Source of the DNA: Novosphingobium fuchskuhlense
GTDB taxonomy: Bacteria > Pseudomonadota > Alphaproteobacteria > Sphingomonadales > Sphingomonadaceae
Length of the DNA: 64,000 bases
Direction: 5' to 3'
NCBI RefSeq assembly: GCF_001519075.1
Contig: NZ_KQ954245.1
Coordinates: 907,552 to 971,551 of the forward strand
Shown: positions 32,573 to 42,400 of the stretch, piece after piece
How the letters are laid out: each line of letters begins with the position of its first letter
Numbering within the stretch: position 1 is the first letter of the stretch
The notes under the pieces: model-generated
What the model saw: only the letters and a program-made list of their open reading frames with translations
Databases searched by the model: none
What the model was told of the DNA's origin: nothing
Made by a program: the position numbers and the translations under genes

Positions 32573-34918
32573 ATGGACCTGCAGCCAATCGGTGCCGAAT
32601 TCGGCGTACCCGGTGTGACCGCCTTCGACCAGATCAACCCTGCGTTCAGCTGGGGCGAAGGCGGGCATGGTCTTGCGGTATGGCAGGACTGGAGCGGGAC
32701 GCTGGGCGACCCTTCGGGCACGAGCATCAAGGGCCAGCTCGTGCAGATCGACGGCACTCGGCTGGGTGGCGAGTTCCTGATCAACAGCGAAACCGCCAAG
32801 AGCCAGGGCTGGCCGAGTGTGGCGCGGCTGGAGAGCGGCGGCTACATCGTGGTGTGGCAGGACCTCAGCCGGACGCTGGGCGATGGCAAGGGCGCGAGCG
32901 TCAAGGGGCAGCTGCTGGGCGCGAATGGCGCGAAGATCGGGGGTGAGTTCCTGATCAACACCAGTGTCAACGGCGACCAGTTCCTGCCGCAAGTTGCGGC
33001 GCTGAAGAGTGGCGGCTTTGCCGTGTGCTGGAACGATGCCGGGCTTTCGGGCGCGGACACCAGCGGGCTGGCGGTGCGCGCGCAGGTATTCGATGCAGCG
33101 GGCGCGAAACAGGGCGGCGAAATGCTGGTCACCAGCCAGACGGCAGGGAACCAGTCCGCGCCGGTGATTGCGGCACTGGCTGGCGGCGGGTTTGCCGTGG
33201 CCTGGCAGGATGCAAGCGGCACGCTGGGCGACGCAGACGGAGCCAGCATCAAGCTGCAGCTGTTCGACGATGCCGGTGCGCGCGTGGGGGGCGAACTGCT
33301 GGCCAACACGGCGACGGCCGGGAACCAGACCCTGCCAGCGATTGCAGCCCTGGCCGACGGCGGGCTCGTCGTGGCGTGGGAAGACCGCAGCGGGACCGGC
33401 GGCGATGCCGACGGGTCGGGAATCGCGGCGCAGATATTCGGCGCGGATGGCAGCAAGATCGGCGGCCAGTTGTTGCTCAACGGCGAGACGGGCGGCAACC
33501 AGACCGCACCGAGCCTTGCGGCGCTGGGCAATGGCGGTTTCTATGCCGCGTGGAGCGATGCAAGCCTGACGGGCGGCGATATCGAAGGCACCGCAATCAA
33601 GGCGCGCGGGTTCGACGCGGCCGGTGTTGCGGCAGGCGCTGAAGTCCTCGTCAACACCTCGACGGCCGGCAACCAAAGCAACGCGGCACTGGCCGCAGTT
33701 GGCCCGGAGGGTGTCATCGCGCTGTGGGAAGATCGCGGCCCCCGCAGCGGCGCCACCCTCAACAACGCGGTGGATATCAACGCGCAATTTCTGCTGGCAG
33801 CCGATGCGGCGCCGGTGATCCTGATCGCGCCGCAGGATGCAGGCGGCTTCCACGTGGCGGAAAACCAGCGGCTGGCGACGACCATCAAAGCCTGGGACGC
33901 GGACCCGCAAACGATCCTCTCGTACCGCATCAGCGGAGGCGCGGATGCCGCGCTGTTCCTGATCGATCACGCCTCGGGCAAGCTGTTCTTTCGCGCGGCC
34001 CCCGATTTCGAGAACCCGGCCGACAGCGGCGGCGACAACGTTTACGATGTGACTGTGTCGGTATCCGACGGAACCCACAAGGCAGCGCAGGCCATCCGCA
34101 TCGTGGTGGATGACGTGGCCAACGAAACCCTCGTTGGAACGTCGCAGGCCGATTACCTGCTGGGCGCAGGCGGCAACGACGTGCTGAAGGGCAAGGCCGG
34201 CAACGATTCGATCTATGGCGAGGGCGGAAACGACCTGCTCGACGGCGGGGCCGGCGCAGACCACATGGAGGGCGGCGAAGGCAACGACACCTTCATCGTC
34301 GACAACGTGCTTGATCACACCCACGAGCACGCCAACGAGGGCACCGACACGGTCCGCGCCTCGGTTAGTTTCCTGCTCGATGAATATGTCGAGAACCTGG
34401 TGCTGACGGGTACCGGCGCGATCGGGGGACGCGGCAACGAACTCGACAACCTGATCATCGGCAATGGCGCTGCGAATATACTGATCGGTGCGGAGGGCAA
34501 CGACCGGCTCGCGGGTGGCGGCGGAGACGACACGCTTTCAGGCGGCGCGGGCCGCGATCTGCTGACCGGCGGCGCGGGGCGCGACACGTTCCTGTTCGAT
34601 TATCTTCCGGCGGGCAACAACGAGGCCGACAGGGTCACCGACTTTTCACTGGCCGACCACGACAGGCTGCGCTTTGGCCGCAGCGCATTCGGCGGTTTCG
34701 GCCATACCGGCGCGCTGACTGCGGACGAATTCCACAGTGCCGCCGGTGCGACAGGCGCGCATGATGCCAGCGACCGGGTGATCTACGACTCGGCAAGCGG
34801 CAAGCTGTTTTACGACAGCGACGGCATCGGCGGCGCCGCGGCCGTGCTGGTGGCGGTGCTGGGCACCGGCTCCGCGCATCCCAATATTACCTATCAGGAT
34901 TTGCTGATAACTGCCTGA
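32573..34918 (+). CDS. RTX protein with seven propeller-like repeats and a cadherin-like domain
   Basis: 781 residues, no Sec signal. Residues about 20-400 contain seven repeats of about 55-62 residues, each with a core like (A/V)AALxxGGFxVAWxDxSxTxGDxxG followed by a Q(L/I)F strand and GGExLxN. The repeat count and pattern suggest a seven-bladed beta-propeller. Residues about 415-515 resemble a cadherin/Ig-like module (ISGGADAALFLIDHASGKLF). GGxGxD calcium-binding nonapeptides span about 530-675, and the C-terminus (DRVIYDSASGKLFYDSDG ... YQDLLITA) is of type I secretion style. It immediately follows the multicopper oxidase gene and is probably co-transcribed. No enzymatic motif is seen; it may be a surface or structural partner of the secreted oxidases. 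Confidence 0.8.
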   Translation: MDLQPIGAEFGVPGVTAFDQINPAFSWGEGGHGLAVWQDWSGTLGDPSGTSIKGQLVQIDGTRLGGEFLINSETAKSQGWPSVARLESGGYIVVWQDLSRTLGDGKGASVKGQLLGANGAKIGGEFLINTSVNGDQFLPQVAALKSGGFAVCWNDAGLSGADTSGLAVRAQVFDAAGAKQGGEMLVTSQTAGNQSAPVIAALAGGGFAVAWQDASGTLGDADGASIKLQLFDDAGARVGGELLANTATAGNQTLPAIAALADGGLVVAWEDRSGTGGDADGSGIAAQIFGADGSKIGGQLLLNGETGGNQTAPSLAALGNGGFYAAWSDASLTGGDIEGTAIKARGFDAAGVAAGAEVLVNTSTAGNQSNAALAAVGPEGVIALWEDRGPRSGATLNNAVDINAQFLLAADAAPVILIAPQDAGGFHVAENQRLATTIKAWDADPQTILSYRISGGADAALFLIDHASGKLFFRAAPDFENPADSGGDNVYDVTVSVSDGTHKAAQAIRIVVDDVANETLVGTSQADYLLGAGGNDVLKGKAGNDSIYGEGGNDLLDGGAGADHMEGGEGNDTFIVDNVLDHTHEHANEGTDTVRASVSFLLDEYVENLVLTGTGAIGGRGNELDNLIIGNGAANILIGAEGNDRLAGGGGDDTLSGGAGRDLLTGGAGRDTFLFDYLPAGNNEADRVTDFSLADHDRLRFGRSAFGGFGHTGALTADEFHSAAGATGAHDASDRVIYDSASGKLFYDSDGIGGAAAVLVAVLGTGSAHPNITYQDLLITA
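32640..33770 (+). repeat. Seven tandem propeller-type repeats (coding)
   Basis: Seven imperfect repeats of roughly 165-190 bp inside the gene at 32573. Cores such as GGYIVVWQDLS, GGFAVCWNDAG, GGFAVAWQDAS, GGLVVAWEDRS and GGFYAAWSDAS recur at regular spacing. The first (GGHGLAVWQDWS) and last (EGVIALWEDRG) are the most diverged. Confidence 0.7.
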
Positions 34919-34923
34919 TCCGG

Positions 34924-34970
34924 GCCGTCGGTCCGGACATGCAACCTGCCTCTGCAGGCAGGACGACGGC
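34924..34970 (+). terminator. Nested hairpin after the propeller RTX gene
   Basis: Outer arms GCCGTCG (34924-34930) and CGACGGC (34964-34970) enclose a second perfect stem CCTGCCT/AGGCAGG (34945-34962, 4-nt loop). It sits just after the stop at 34918, so it may end or protect the upstream transcript. No T-run follows. Confidence 0.45.
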
Positions 34971-35009
34971 GCCGCATGTGCGTCATCCCCAAATACTTTC
35001 CGGCAGCTC

Positions 35010-35035
35010 GCCGCCCCGGCAAACCCGGGCGCGGC
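35010..35035 (+). terminator. GC-rich hairpin in the same intergenic region
   Basis: GCCGC CCCGG (35010-35019) pairs with CCGGG (35025-35029) and GCGGC (35031-35035) with one bulged C and a short loop; only GGGCTTTACG follows. Probably a weak intrinsic terminator. Confidence 0.4.
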
Positions 35036-35278
35036 GGGCTTTACGTGCGTTTGGGAGCGCCTTTGCTCAATTTTCACAGTTAAACGTCGTGGTTAATAAA
35101 ATCTAAATAAGAAATTACTTCGAAACAGAATTTGTGCCAAATTTAAACACCGTATTAACTATAAAAAAAGGCGCTAACCTACCGCGTTACACGGATTTAT
35201 CGGATCTCCATCACGGGTAGCAGTCCGCTTGTTACAAAACCTTGCCTGAATTGGGCGGGACAATCGGGGTGATCGACC

Positions 35279-38200
35279 ATGCTTAATCCGTTTCTCAAGC
35301 CGTTCATGATCAACGGCTCCGACATCGACTTCATCACTGCACAGGTGAACTTCCGGCCGCTGTTCGATGCGACGGGCAACGCAATCATCGCATGGGACGG
35401 CACCGGCCCGATCTTCGATGGTTATGGCCAGCAGATCTGGGATGGCACCGGCCTTTCTGCCGCGCAGGCGCAGGCAGCTTACGGCACGTCCTATGACACG
35501 CCGACCGATCTTACCGGCACGCGCTATGTCAGCGGCCTGCACAACAACCTGGTGGGTGACCAGTCGACCTGGGGCGCGGTCGATCAGAACTTCGCGCGCT
35601 ACGCCGCCAGCTACGGCAACTATCTGACCGCGCTCACCGGCACCGACGCCAATGCGTTTGCCGCCGCCAAGACCTACTGGAAGAGCTACAGCAACGGCGT
35701 CGCCAACGGCGGCTTCAACCTGAACGGCGCCAACAGCACGGACTATTCGGTTACGGCCAGCGCGACCGGCAACCATGTCGCGACTGACGGCACGCAGATC
35801 CAGATCAACAACATCGTCGACTACACGCCGCGCATGATCAGCTTGCTGACCACGACCGGCGGCGTGACCTATGACATCTGGGCGAACCATCAGAGCGAGC
35901 TGGGCGCTGGCGCCCATACGCCGAGCGAGATCTACTACGATGCCAACGGTGTTGCCGCAGTCACCAACTGGGGCGTGCTCGATACCGTTGCCAACGGCGG
36001 CGAAGGCCAGGTCGATTCGCAGGCTCGCCTTAATGCTTCGGCTGGCCAGGACGATCACTTCATTGGCACACTCAATCCGGGCGTGTCGCCTTCGAACGGC
36101 TTCTTCGTGCTGTTCGGCCAGTTCTTCGACCACGGCCTTGACTTCATCGACAAGAGCTCGGGCGCGACGATCAAGATCGCGCTGGCCGCGGATGATCCGC
36201 TCTACGGCATGACCGGCCCGGACGGCCGCCCGGTTCACGAGATCACGATCAACCGCGCGACGGTCCAGACGGTCGATGCGAACGGCTCGCAGTATGTCGA
36301 CCACACCTCGCCCTACATCGACCAGAGCCAGACCTACGGTTCGCACGACGGGTTGACCAACCTCCTGCGCGAATGGGTGCGCGATCCGGTCAGCGGCCAG
36401 TACCACGCCGGCATGAACCTGCTCGACGGCCAAACCCTCGAAACCGCCTGGACCAAGCCCGACGGCACGCTGACCCACGAAACGCTGCCCACGCTGGCGG
36501 AACTGCGCGCGCATGTCGTCGCTACGGGCCGCGACGATCTGAGCTGGGAAGACGTATCGAACCTGCGCAACCGTGACGCGCAGGGCCATGTGATTGCGGG
36601 CACCAGCGGCAGCTCGCTGCTGCTCGACATGAACCCGCGCTTCGACGTCGGCCATCTCCACGGCTTCTACGACAAGAACGCCAACGGCGTGAAGGATGCA
36701 GGCGAGGCCACCTACGGCACGACCGCGCAGGCCGCACAGGTCGATGCCGCGATCGCCACGCTCGATGCCAAGGTCAAGGCGCTCTTCGGCCCCGGTGTAT
36801 CGTTCGGCATCGTCAACGGCACGCTGACGCTTTCGGGCCTGCCCGGCCCGCAGCCGGTGCTCTCGGGCGCCAACGCGCTCTATCCCTTCGTCGATTTCTC
36901 GAACTTCAGCATCAAGACGACCGATACGATCACGCACCAGGACATCACCGGCGTGCACGATGCGGTGAGCCAGATCCTGCTTGCCTCGGTGGGTGACCAC
37001 TACATCGCCGGCGACGGCCGCGTGAACGAGAACTTCGGCCTCACCTCGATCCACCACATCTTCCATGAAGAGCACAACTTCCAGGTCCAGAACCTGCTCG
37101 ATGCGCTCCACCGGGATGCAGTGACTTCAGGCGACCTCACCAACCTCCACAGCTACCAGATCGACACCGGCCACACGAATGCCGCGGGCGACTTCATCAC
37201 CCAGAACGGCGACATCGCGTGGAACACCGACAAGGTCTTTGCCGGCGTGAAGCTGATCGTGGAAATGGAGTACCAGCACTCCGCGGTCGACCAGTATGCC
37301 CGCAACGTCTCGCCGAACATCCAGGAGTTCGTCGGCTACTCGTCCGAAAAGAACGCCGCCGTCACGCTGGAATACGCGCAGGGCGCCTTCCGCTTCGGCC
37401 ACTCGCAGCTGCGTGAGACGATCGACACGATCGATCCGACCAAGGGCCTCACCGGCAAGATCATGGGCTATGCTCTTGAGCAGGCGTTCCTTTCGCCTGA
37501 GAAGTATGCTGGCACCGGTCCGTCCTCGATCCTGCTGGGCATGACCCACCAGCAGGCCAACGAGATCGACGAATTCGTAACCCCGGCGCTCAACCAGGGC
37601 CTGCTCGGCCAGCCGCTCGACCTCGCCGCGATCAACATCGCGCGTGGCCGTGACATCGGCCTGCCCGATCTCAACACGCTGCGCACCACCATGGGCCTGC
37701 AGGCCTATGTCAGCTGGACCGATTTCGGCCAGAACATGCAGCACCCCTCCTCGCTGGCGAACTTCATCGCGGCCTATTCGCTCGACGGCGATCTGGCCAA
37801 GGCGCAGGCGATCGTCGGCCTTGCCGATGGCTCGATCAACGAAGGCGACGTTGAGGCGATGGGCATGACCGTCGACCAGGCGAACGCCTTCCTCGACGGC
37901 GGCGACAGCGGCTATAAGCACATCGATGCGTGGCTTGGCGGCCTCGCCGAAGTGCACCAGCCGGGCGGCCTGCTGGGCGAGACCTTCGACAAGATCTTCG
38001 TCGACCAGATCGAATCGCTGATGGACGGCGACCGCTTCTACTACCTCTACCGTCTGGCCGGGCAGCAGTTCGGCGAGGAAGTCGCCAACGGGCAGCTCAA
38101 GGATCTGGTCGAGCGCAACACCGGCCTCACCCACCTCAACGGCAACATCTTCGGCTATTCCGACAAGTACGTTGATCTCGGGGCGACCAAGGAAGTCGTG

Positions 38201-41200
38201 GCGCCCGGCCAGGAAGCGCAGACCACCGGCAACGAGCACAAGTATGGCGACATGGCCAACGTCGCGAACGGCACGATCGGCATCTATTCGAACGGCGGCC
38301 GTAACAATGCCAACGACGGGCACACGGTGACCATCAAGGGTGTGCAGTACATCCAGGACACCCGCCTCGAGGATGGCAAGGTGTTCGACCGCCCGGCGGT
38401 CATGTCGGCCAAGTTCAACGTCGGCTTCCAGGGCTGGACCACACAGGGCAATGCACAGGTCGTCACGCTCGACCCGGCGGTCTCGGCCGTGCAGGGCCAT
38501 GGTGGCGGCCCCGTGGCCGACCTCTCCGACGGCGCGACGATCAGCCAGCAGCTGGCCTACGCCGCGGTCAAGGGCGACCACTACACGCTGACCGTCAATG
38601 TCGGCGACCGCGTCGATGCCGCGATCGGCACGGCCTATGTCATCCTCTCGCTGGTGAGCCCGGACGGAACCAACAAGGTCGGTCTCGCCACGGAGGAAGT
38701 GACCACGACCGGTGATGGTTCGTGGCAGAAGGTCACCATCGACTCCGGTGTGATCGATGCGGCGCACGAAGGCTGGAAGCTGACGGTCGACCTGATCGGC
38801 GGCATCAACGGCGGGCACAACCTGTTCGACGACGTGGCGTTCTCGGCGATGCACCAGGTGCTCAACGACGGCGTCAACCTCGACGGCACGCCGAATTCGG
38901 GCGCCGATTCCAACGAGGTGATCGCGGGCACTGCCGGCAACGACCTGCTCTACGGCCTTGCCGGTGACGACACGATCTACGGCGATGGCGGCAACGACAC
39001 GCTCTATGGCGGTTTTGGCATCGACCGTCTCTATGGCGGCACCGGCGCCGACAAGATCTACGGCGGCGACAACCCCGACCTGATCGACGGCGGTTCGGGC
39101 GACGACATGCTCTACGGCGAATCGAGCGGCTCGGACATCAACGGTTCCGACCAGATCATCGGCGGCAACGGCAATGACGTCCTCCATGGCGGCATCGGCA
39201 TCGACAAGCTCTCGGCCGGTTCGGGCGACGACCAGGTCTATGGCGATCAGGACACCGATCCCTTCACCCATGCCGGCGACGGCAACGACTATGTCGATGG
39301 CGGCAGCGGGCAGGACATCCTCTACGGCGACAACGGCAACGACCTCCTGGTTGGCGGCGCGGACTCCGACCAGCTGTTCGGCGGTGCAGGCGACGATATC
39401 CTTCGCCCGGGTGACAGCACCCAGGCCACCGGTATCGGCACCGACGAAGTGCTCGGCGGCAACGGCACCACGGACGAGGGTGACAAGCCCGGCACGATCG
39501 GTTTCGACCTTGTCGACTTCAGCGACAACGCTGTTCGCAAGGGCGGGGTTCCGTTCGATCTGAACAACCAGACCAACCCGCTTGCCGCGCCCAACGGCAA
39601 CATCGCGCAGGTAGCGACGGCACAGATCGAGGGTGTGATCGGTTCGAAGGGCGGCGATGCGCTGACCGGCGACGCCGGCAACAACTGGATCGTCGGCGGC
39701 TCGGGTGCTGACACCCTGGTCGGCGGCGCTGGCGACGACGTGATCGTCGGCGGCTCGATCCGGCTCGACTCGCTGATCGGCAAGTACAATTCCGGCTATA
39801 CCCACAACAACGACAACCAGGGGCTGACCGCAGACCAGCAGCTCGAAGATGCCCGCTACGACGGCGCCTCGCACCGCGTGCTGTGGTCGGAAACGATCGA
39901 TAATAGCGGTGTGATCGATGCGGCCAATGCCCTTTCCGGCGCGCAGTTCGACAAGCACTTCACCGAAATGCTGCGCTCCGATCAGTTCAAGGATCTGGTG
40001 CTGGGCAACAACAGCCGCCTTGCTGCCGGCGGTGCCGACACCATCGGCGGGACCGACACGGTGGTCTACACGGGCAACCGTGACGACTATCAGATCAGCC
40101 GCGTGAAGTATAACGGTGCGGTTGCGTTCAAGGTTGTCGGAACGGGCGAGCTGGCGGCACAGGACGGCACCGACCTCGTCGTCAACGTCGCGAAGTTCCA
40201 GTTCGCCGACATGACGGTCACTGCCAACAATCTGTTGCCGCTTATCGACTCCAATGGCGGCAAGGCGACCGGAACCGTCACGATTGACGAGAACACCACG
40301 GCGGTGACGACCGTGCATGCCTCTGACGCTGCCGTGAGCGGTCCAGTGACCTATTCGATCATTGGCGGTGCCGATGCTGCAAAGTTCGCGATCAACGCCC
40401 AGACCGGTGCCCTCACCTTCGTCGCAGCGCCGAACTTCGAGGCTCCGACCGACGTGGGCACGAACAACGTCTACGACGTGATCGTGCAGGCAAGCGATGG
40501 CGGGATTTCGGGTCAGCAGGCGCTTGCTGTCACCGTCAACAACGTGGACGAGGCGGCAACCGGTTCGGTCACGCTTTCGATCACGGCCGGGACCAACCTG
40601 TTCATCGCGCAGGACGGTACCGTCACCGCGAACAGCACGCTGGCCGATCCGGATGTCGTGGGCGCTCTGACGCTGAGCCACCAGTGGCAGAGCTCGAACG
40701 ATGGCGGCACTACCTGGAACAACGTGCTGCTGATCGGCAACGGCGCATCGCTGAGCACGGCGCTGTCGTTCACGCAGACCAGGCTGGTCCGCGACGTGGT
40801 GAGCTACACCGATGCCTTCGGCACGAAGCAGGTCATCTCTTCGCAGGATGCCCTTGTCGGCACCGTGGGCAACAACACGCTGTCCGGCTCCGCCGGGGCG
40901 GACGTGATCCACGGTCTTGACGGCAGCGACACGATCAACGGCAATGCCGGCAACGACGTCATCAACGGGGGCAACGGCAACGATACCCTCAATGGCGGTG
41001 ACGGCGATGACACCTTCATCGTCAATGCCAACGCCGGCACTGACACGATCAACGGCGGCGCGGGAGCTGATACGATCCAGGCCACCGCAAACAATGTCGT
41101 GATCACACTCGCTTCGGGCTTCGGCACGGCCAACAGCATCGAGACCATCTCGGGCGGTGGCTTCTCCAACGTCACGATCACGGGTGGAACCGCATCTGGA

Positions 41201-41779
41201 AGCACGCTGAACTTCTCTGCCACGAACCTGTCCGGCATCGCCCAGATCACCGGTACGGCCGGAAGCGACACGATCACCGGCTCGTTCGTCAACAACACCA
41301 TTGTTGGTGGTGCGGGTAACGACCGGATCGACGGTGGTGGCGGCAACGACACGGAGACCGGCGGTGCGGGCAGTGACACGCTCCGCGGCGGGGTCGGTGC
41401 GGATGTGTTCGTGTTCACGGCGCTCTCGGACTCGCAGAGCTACGCGGGCCGCGACACCTTCGTCGACCTTACCCTCGGCACCGACACCGTGCGCTTTGGC
41501 GCAAGCCTCGGTGCGGTCGGAGCGCAGGCGCATGATGCCTACACGGTCGTGACGGCAAGCGGTGCGATCACTTCCGATGCGACACTGGCCACTGCGGTCG
41601 GCCTGACGGCGGCGGGCAATTCGAACGCCGGCAAGGTGGTGATTATCAACGATACCACTATCAACCACGCCTTCGTGGTAGTCGATACCAACAACCAGTC
41701 TGGCTTCCAGTCCGGTTCGGACGTGGTGTTCGAGGTGAGCCACACGATCACCGGCACCATCCCCGACTTCATCATCTGA
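35279..41779 (+). CDS. RTX animal-type haem peroxidase (MopA-like), 2166 residues
   Basis: No Sec signal. About residues 200-960 are an animal/peroxinectin-type haem peroxidase: distal His285 in LFGQFFDHGLDF, proximal His708 in FRFGHSQLRET, and the conserved NIARGRDIGLPDLNTLR (about 786). An EF-hand-like loop with D465, N467, N469 and E476 is in the catalytic region. A beta-rich module (about 1040-1200) resembles a carbohydrate-binding fold. GGxGxD calcium repeats occur at about 1210-1490 and 1860-2040, separated by cadherin-like modules (about 1660-1840). The end, TGTIPDFII, fits type I secretion. Such RTX haem peroxidases (MopA) are known Mn(II) oxidases in Aurantimonas and Erythrobacter; this activity is inferred here. 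It is followed by a strong intrinsic terminator. Confidence 0.88.
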   Translation: MLNPFLKPFMINGSDIDFITAQVNFRPLFDATGNAIIAWDGTGPIFDGYGQQIWDGTGLSAAQAQAAYGTSYDTPTDLTGTRYVSGLHNNLVGDQSTWGAVDQNFARYAASYGNYLTALTGTDANAFAAAKTYWKSYSNGVANGGFNLNGANSTDYSVTASATGNHVATDGTQIQINNIVDYTPRMISLLTTTGGVTYDIWANHQSELGAGAHTPSEIYYDANGVAAVTNWGVLDTVANGGEGQVDSQARLNASAGQDDHFIGTLNPGVSPSNGFFVLFGQFFDHGLDFIDKSSGATIKIALAADDPLYGMTGPDGRPVHEITINRATVQTVDANGSQYVDHTSPYIDQSQTYGSHDGLTNLLREWVRDPVSGQYHAGMNLLDGQTLETAWTKPDGTLTHETLPTLAELRAHVVATGRDDLSWEDVSNLRNRDAQGHVIAGTSGSSLLLDMNPRFDVGHLHGFYDKNANGVKDAGEATYGTTAQAAQVDAAIATLDAKVKALFGPGVSFGIVNGTLTLSGLPGPQPVLSGANALYPFVDFSNFSIKTTDTITHQDITGVHDAVSQILLASVGDHYIAGDGRVNENFGLTSIHHIFHEEHNFQVQNLLDALHRDAVTSGDLTNLHSYQIDTGHTNAAGDFITQNGDIAWNTDKVFAGVKLIVEMEYQHSAVDQYARNVSPNIQEFVGYSSEKNAAVTLEYAQGAFRFGHSQLRETIDTIDPTKGLTGKIMGYALEQAFLSPEKYAGTGPSSILLGMTHQQANEIDEFVTPALNQGLLGQPLDLAAINIARGRDIGLPDLNTLRTTMGLQAYVSWTDFGQNMQHPSSLANFIAAYSLDGDLAKAQAIVGLADGSINEGDVEAMGMTVDQANAFLDGGDSGYKHIDAWLGGLAEVHQPGGLLGETFDKIFVDQIESLMDGDRFYYLYRLAGQQFGEEVANGQLKDLVERNTGLTHLNGNIFGYSDKYVDLGATKEVVAPGQEAQTTGNEHKYGDMANVANGTIGIYSNGGRNNANDGHTVTIKGVQYIQDTRLEDGKVFDRPAVMSAKFNVGFQGWTTQGNAQVVTLDPAVSAVQGHGGGPVADLSDGATISQQLAYAAVKGDHYTLTVNVGDRVDAAIGTAYVILSLVSPDGTNKVGLATEEVTTTGDGSWQKVTIDSGVIDAAHEGWKLTVDLIGGINGGHNLFDDVAFSAMHQVLNDGVNLDGTPNSGADSNEVIAGTAGNDLLYGLAGDDTIYGDGGNDTLYGGFGIDRLYGGTGADKIYGGDNPDLIDGGSGDDMLYGESSGSDINGSDQIIGGNGNDVLHGGIGIDKLSAGSGDDQVYGDQDTDPFTHAGDGNDYVDGGSGQDILYGDNGNDLLVGGADSDQLFGGAGDDILRPGDSTQATGIGTDEVLGGNGTTDEGDKPGTIGFDLVDFSDNAVRKGGVPFDLNNQTNPLAAPNGNIAQVATAQIEGVIGSKGGDALTGDAGNNWIVGGSGADTLVGGAGDDVIVGGSIRLDSLIGKYNSGYTHNNDNQGLTADQQLEDARYDGASHRVLWSETIDNSGVIDAANALSGAQFDKHFTEMLRSDQFKDLVLGNNSRLAAGGADTIGGTDTVVYTGNRDDYQISRVKYNGAVAFKVVGTGELAAQDGTDLVVNVAKFQFADMTVTANNLLPLIDSNGGKATGTVTIDENTTAVTTVHASDAAVSGPVTYSIIGGADAAKFAINAQTGALTFVAAPNFEAPTDVGTNNVYDVIVQASDGGISGQQALAVTVNNVDEAATGSVTLSITAGTNLFIAQDGTVTANSTLADPDVVGALTLSHQWQSSNDGGTTWNNVLLIGNGASLSTALSFTQTRLVRDVVSYTDAFGTKQVISSQDALVGTVGNNTLSGSAGADVIHGLDGSDTINGNAGNDVINGGNGNDTLNGGDGDDTFIVNANAGTDTINGGAGADTIQATANNVVITLASGFGTANSIETISGGGFSNVTITGGTASGSTLNFSATNLSGIAQITGTAGSDTITGSFVNNTIVGGAGNDRIDGGGGNDTETGGAGSDTLRGGVGADVFVFTALSDSQSYAGRDTFVDLTLGTDTVRFGASLGAVGAQAHDAYTVVTASGAITSDATLATAVGLTAAGNSNAGKVVIINDTTINHAFVVVDTNNQSGFQSGSDVVFEVSHTITGTIPDFII

Positions 41780-41796
41780 CGAACCGGGAAAGCCAG

Positions 41797-41849
41797 AAAG
41801 GATGGCGGGTCGATCCCTCGAAAGGGGGATCGGCCCGCCTTTCCTTTTG
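41797..41849 (+). terminator. Strong intrinsic terminator after the RTX peroxidase
   Basis: Long stem: GGCGGGTCGATCCC pairs with GGGATCGGCCCGCC (one internal mismatch region), extended by AAAGG/CCTTT, followed by TTCCTTTT. It lies 18 bp after the stop codon and marks the end of the RTX block. Confidence 0.88.
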
Positions 41850-41992
41850 TACGACGCGGGTGCGGTGTGAGGAGCCGCGGGATAGCGTCTGGCCGGCGGT
41901 GCTGCGTCTGAAACCAGCATTTTCAGGAGTGGCCCGATCGGCACCATGAAGACGATACCGGAATGCCGATACCGCAAGAAAGGCGCACCGCG

Positions 41993-42352
41993 ATGACCGT
42001 GACCGTTCTTACCCTGCTGAAGCGCCGCCCGGGCATGAGCAAGGCTGATTTCATCGCCTACTACGAGACGAACCACCGGCTGATCGGCGAGACAGTGCTT
42101 GGGCCCTGGGCGACCCGCTATGAGCGCAAGCACCTCCACCCGCTCGACGGCACCGACATGGACCACGATTTCGACGTGGTGATGGAAATCGAGTTTCCCG
42201 ACGAGCAGGCGATGGCCGAATGCTTTGCCGCGATGGCCGAACCTGCGACGCGGCAGCTGATCACCGAGGACGAGGAAAAGCTGTTCGACCGCACGCTGAT
42301 CCGTTCATTCCGGGTGGAGCCGCATGGATCGCCGATGCCCCGGAAGGGCTGA
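41993..42352 (+). CDS. EthD-like domain protein
   Basis: 119 residues from ATG 41993 (AAAGGCG upstream). It begins MTVTVLTLLKRRPGMSKADF and has YYETNHRLIGE, the ferredoxin-like EthD-domain pattern (KRRPGMSxxxFxxYxxxxHxP-like). EthD proteins are small dimeric alpha/beta barrels linked to ether or polyketide-type degradation; catalytic roles vary. A 16-codon ORF (41946-41996) ends on its start codon and might be a leader. It is convergent with a TetR regulator. Confidence 0.75.
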   Translation: MTVTVLTLLKRRPGMSKADFIAYYETNHRLIGETVLGPWATRYERKHLHPLDGTDMDHDFDVVMEIEFPDEQAMAECFAAMAEPATRQLITEDEEKLFDRTLIRSFRVEPHGSPMPRKG

Positions 42353-42354
42353 GT

Positions 42355-42392
42355 GCGCCGCCCCAGGCCGGGGCAAACGGCCGGGCGGACGC
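42355..42392. terminator. Hairpin between convergent EthD-like and TetR genes
   Basis: GCG CCGCCC (42355-42363) pairs with GGGCGG (42383-42388) and, after one bulged A, CGC (42390-42392). An inner GGCCGGGG..GGCC adds structure. Likely a weak bidirectional terminator; no T-run. Confidence 0.4.
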
Positions 42393-42400
42393 GCCGGCAA

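Larger units (their letters stand above)
34919..35278. promoter_or_regulatory. Intergenic region upstream of the RTX haem peroxidase
   Basis: 360 bp with no gene. Left part: two hairpins listed separately. Right part (about 35060-35170) is AT-rich, with a run of A residues after TAACTATA, and probably holds the peroxidase promoter. It contains TGTGCCAAATT (35133-35143), nearly identical to TGTCCCAAATT (28287-28297) in front of the multicopper oxidase gene, so a common regulator is possible. The start ATG at 35279 has only a weak GGGGTG-type ribosome-binding site. Confidence 0.45.

Noticed and set aside
37127..42166. A 1679-codon open frame on the minus strand opposite the RTX peroxidase
   Set aside because: It is an antisense shadow: high GC and repeated codons remove stops. 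It overlaps the terminator and several confidently assigned domains on the plus strand.
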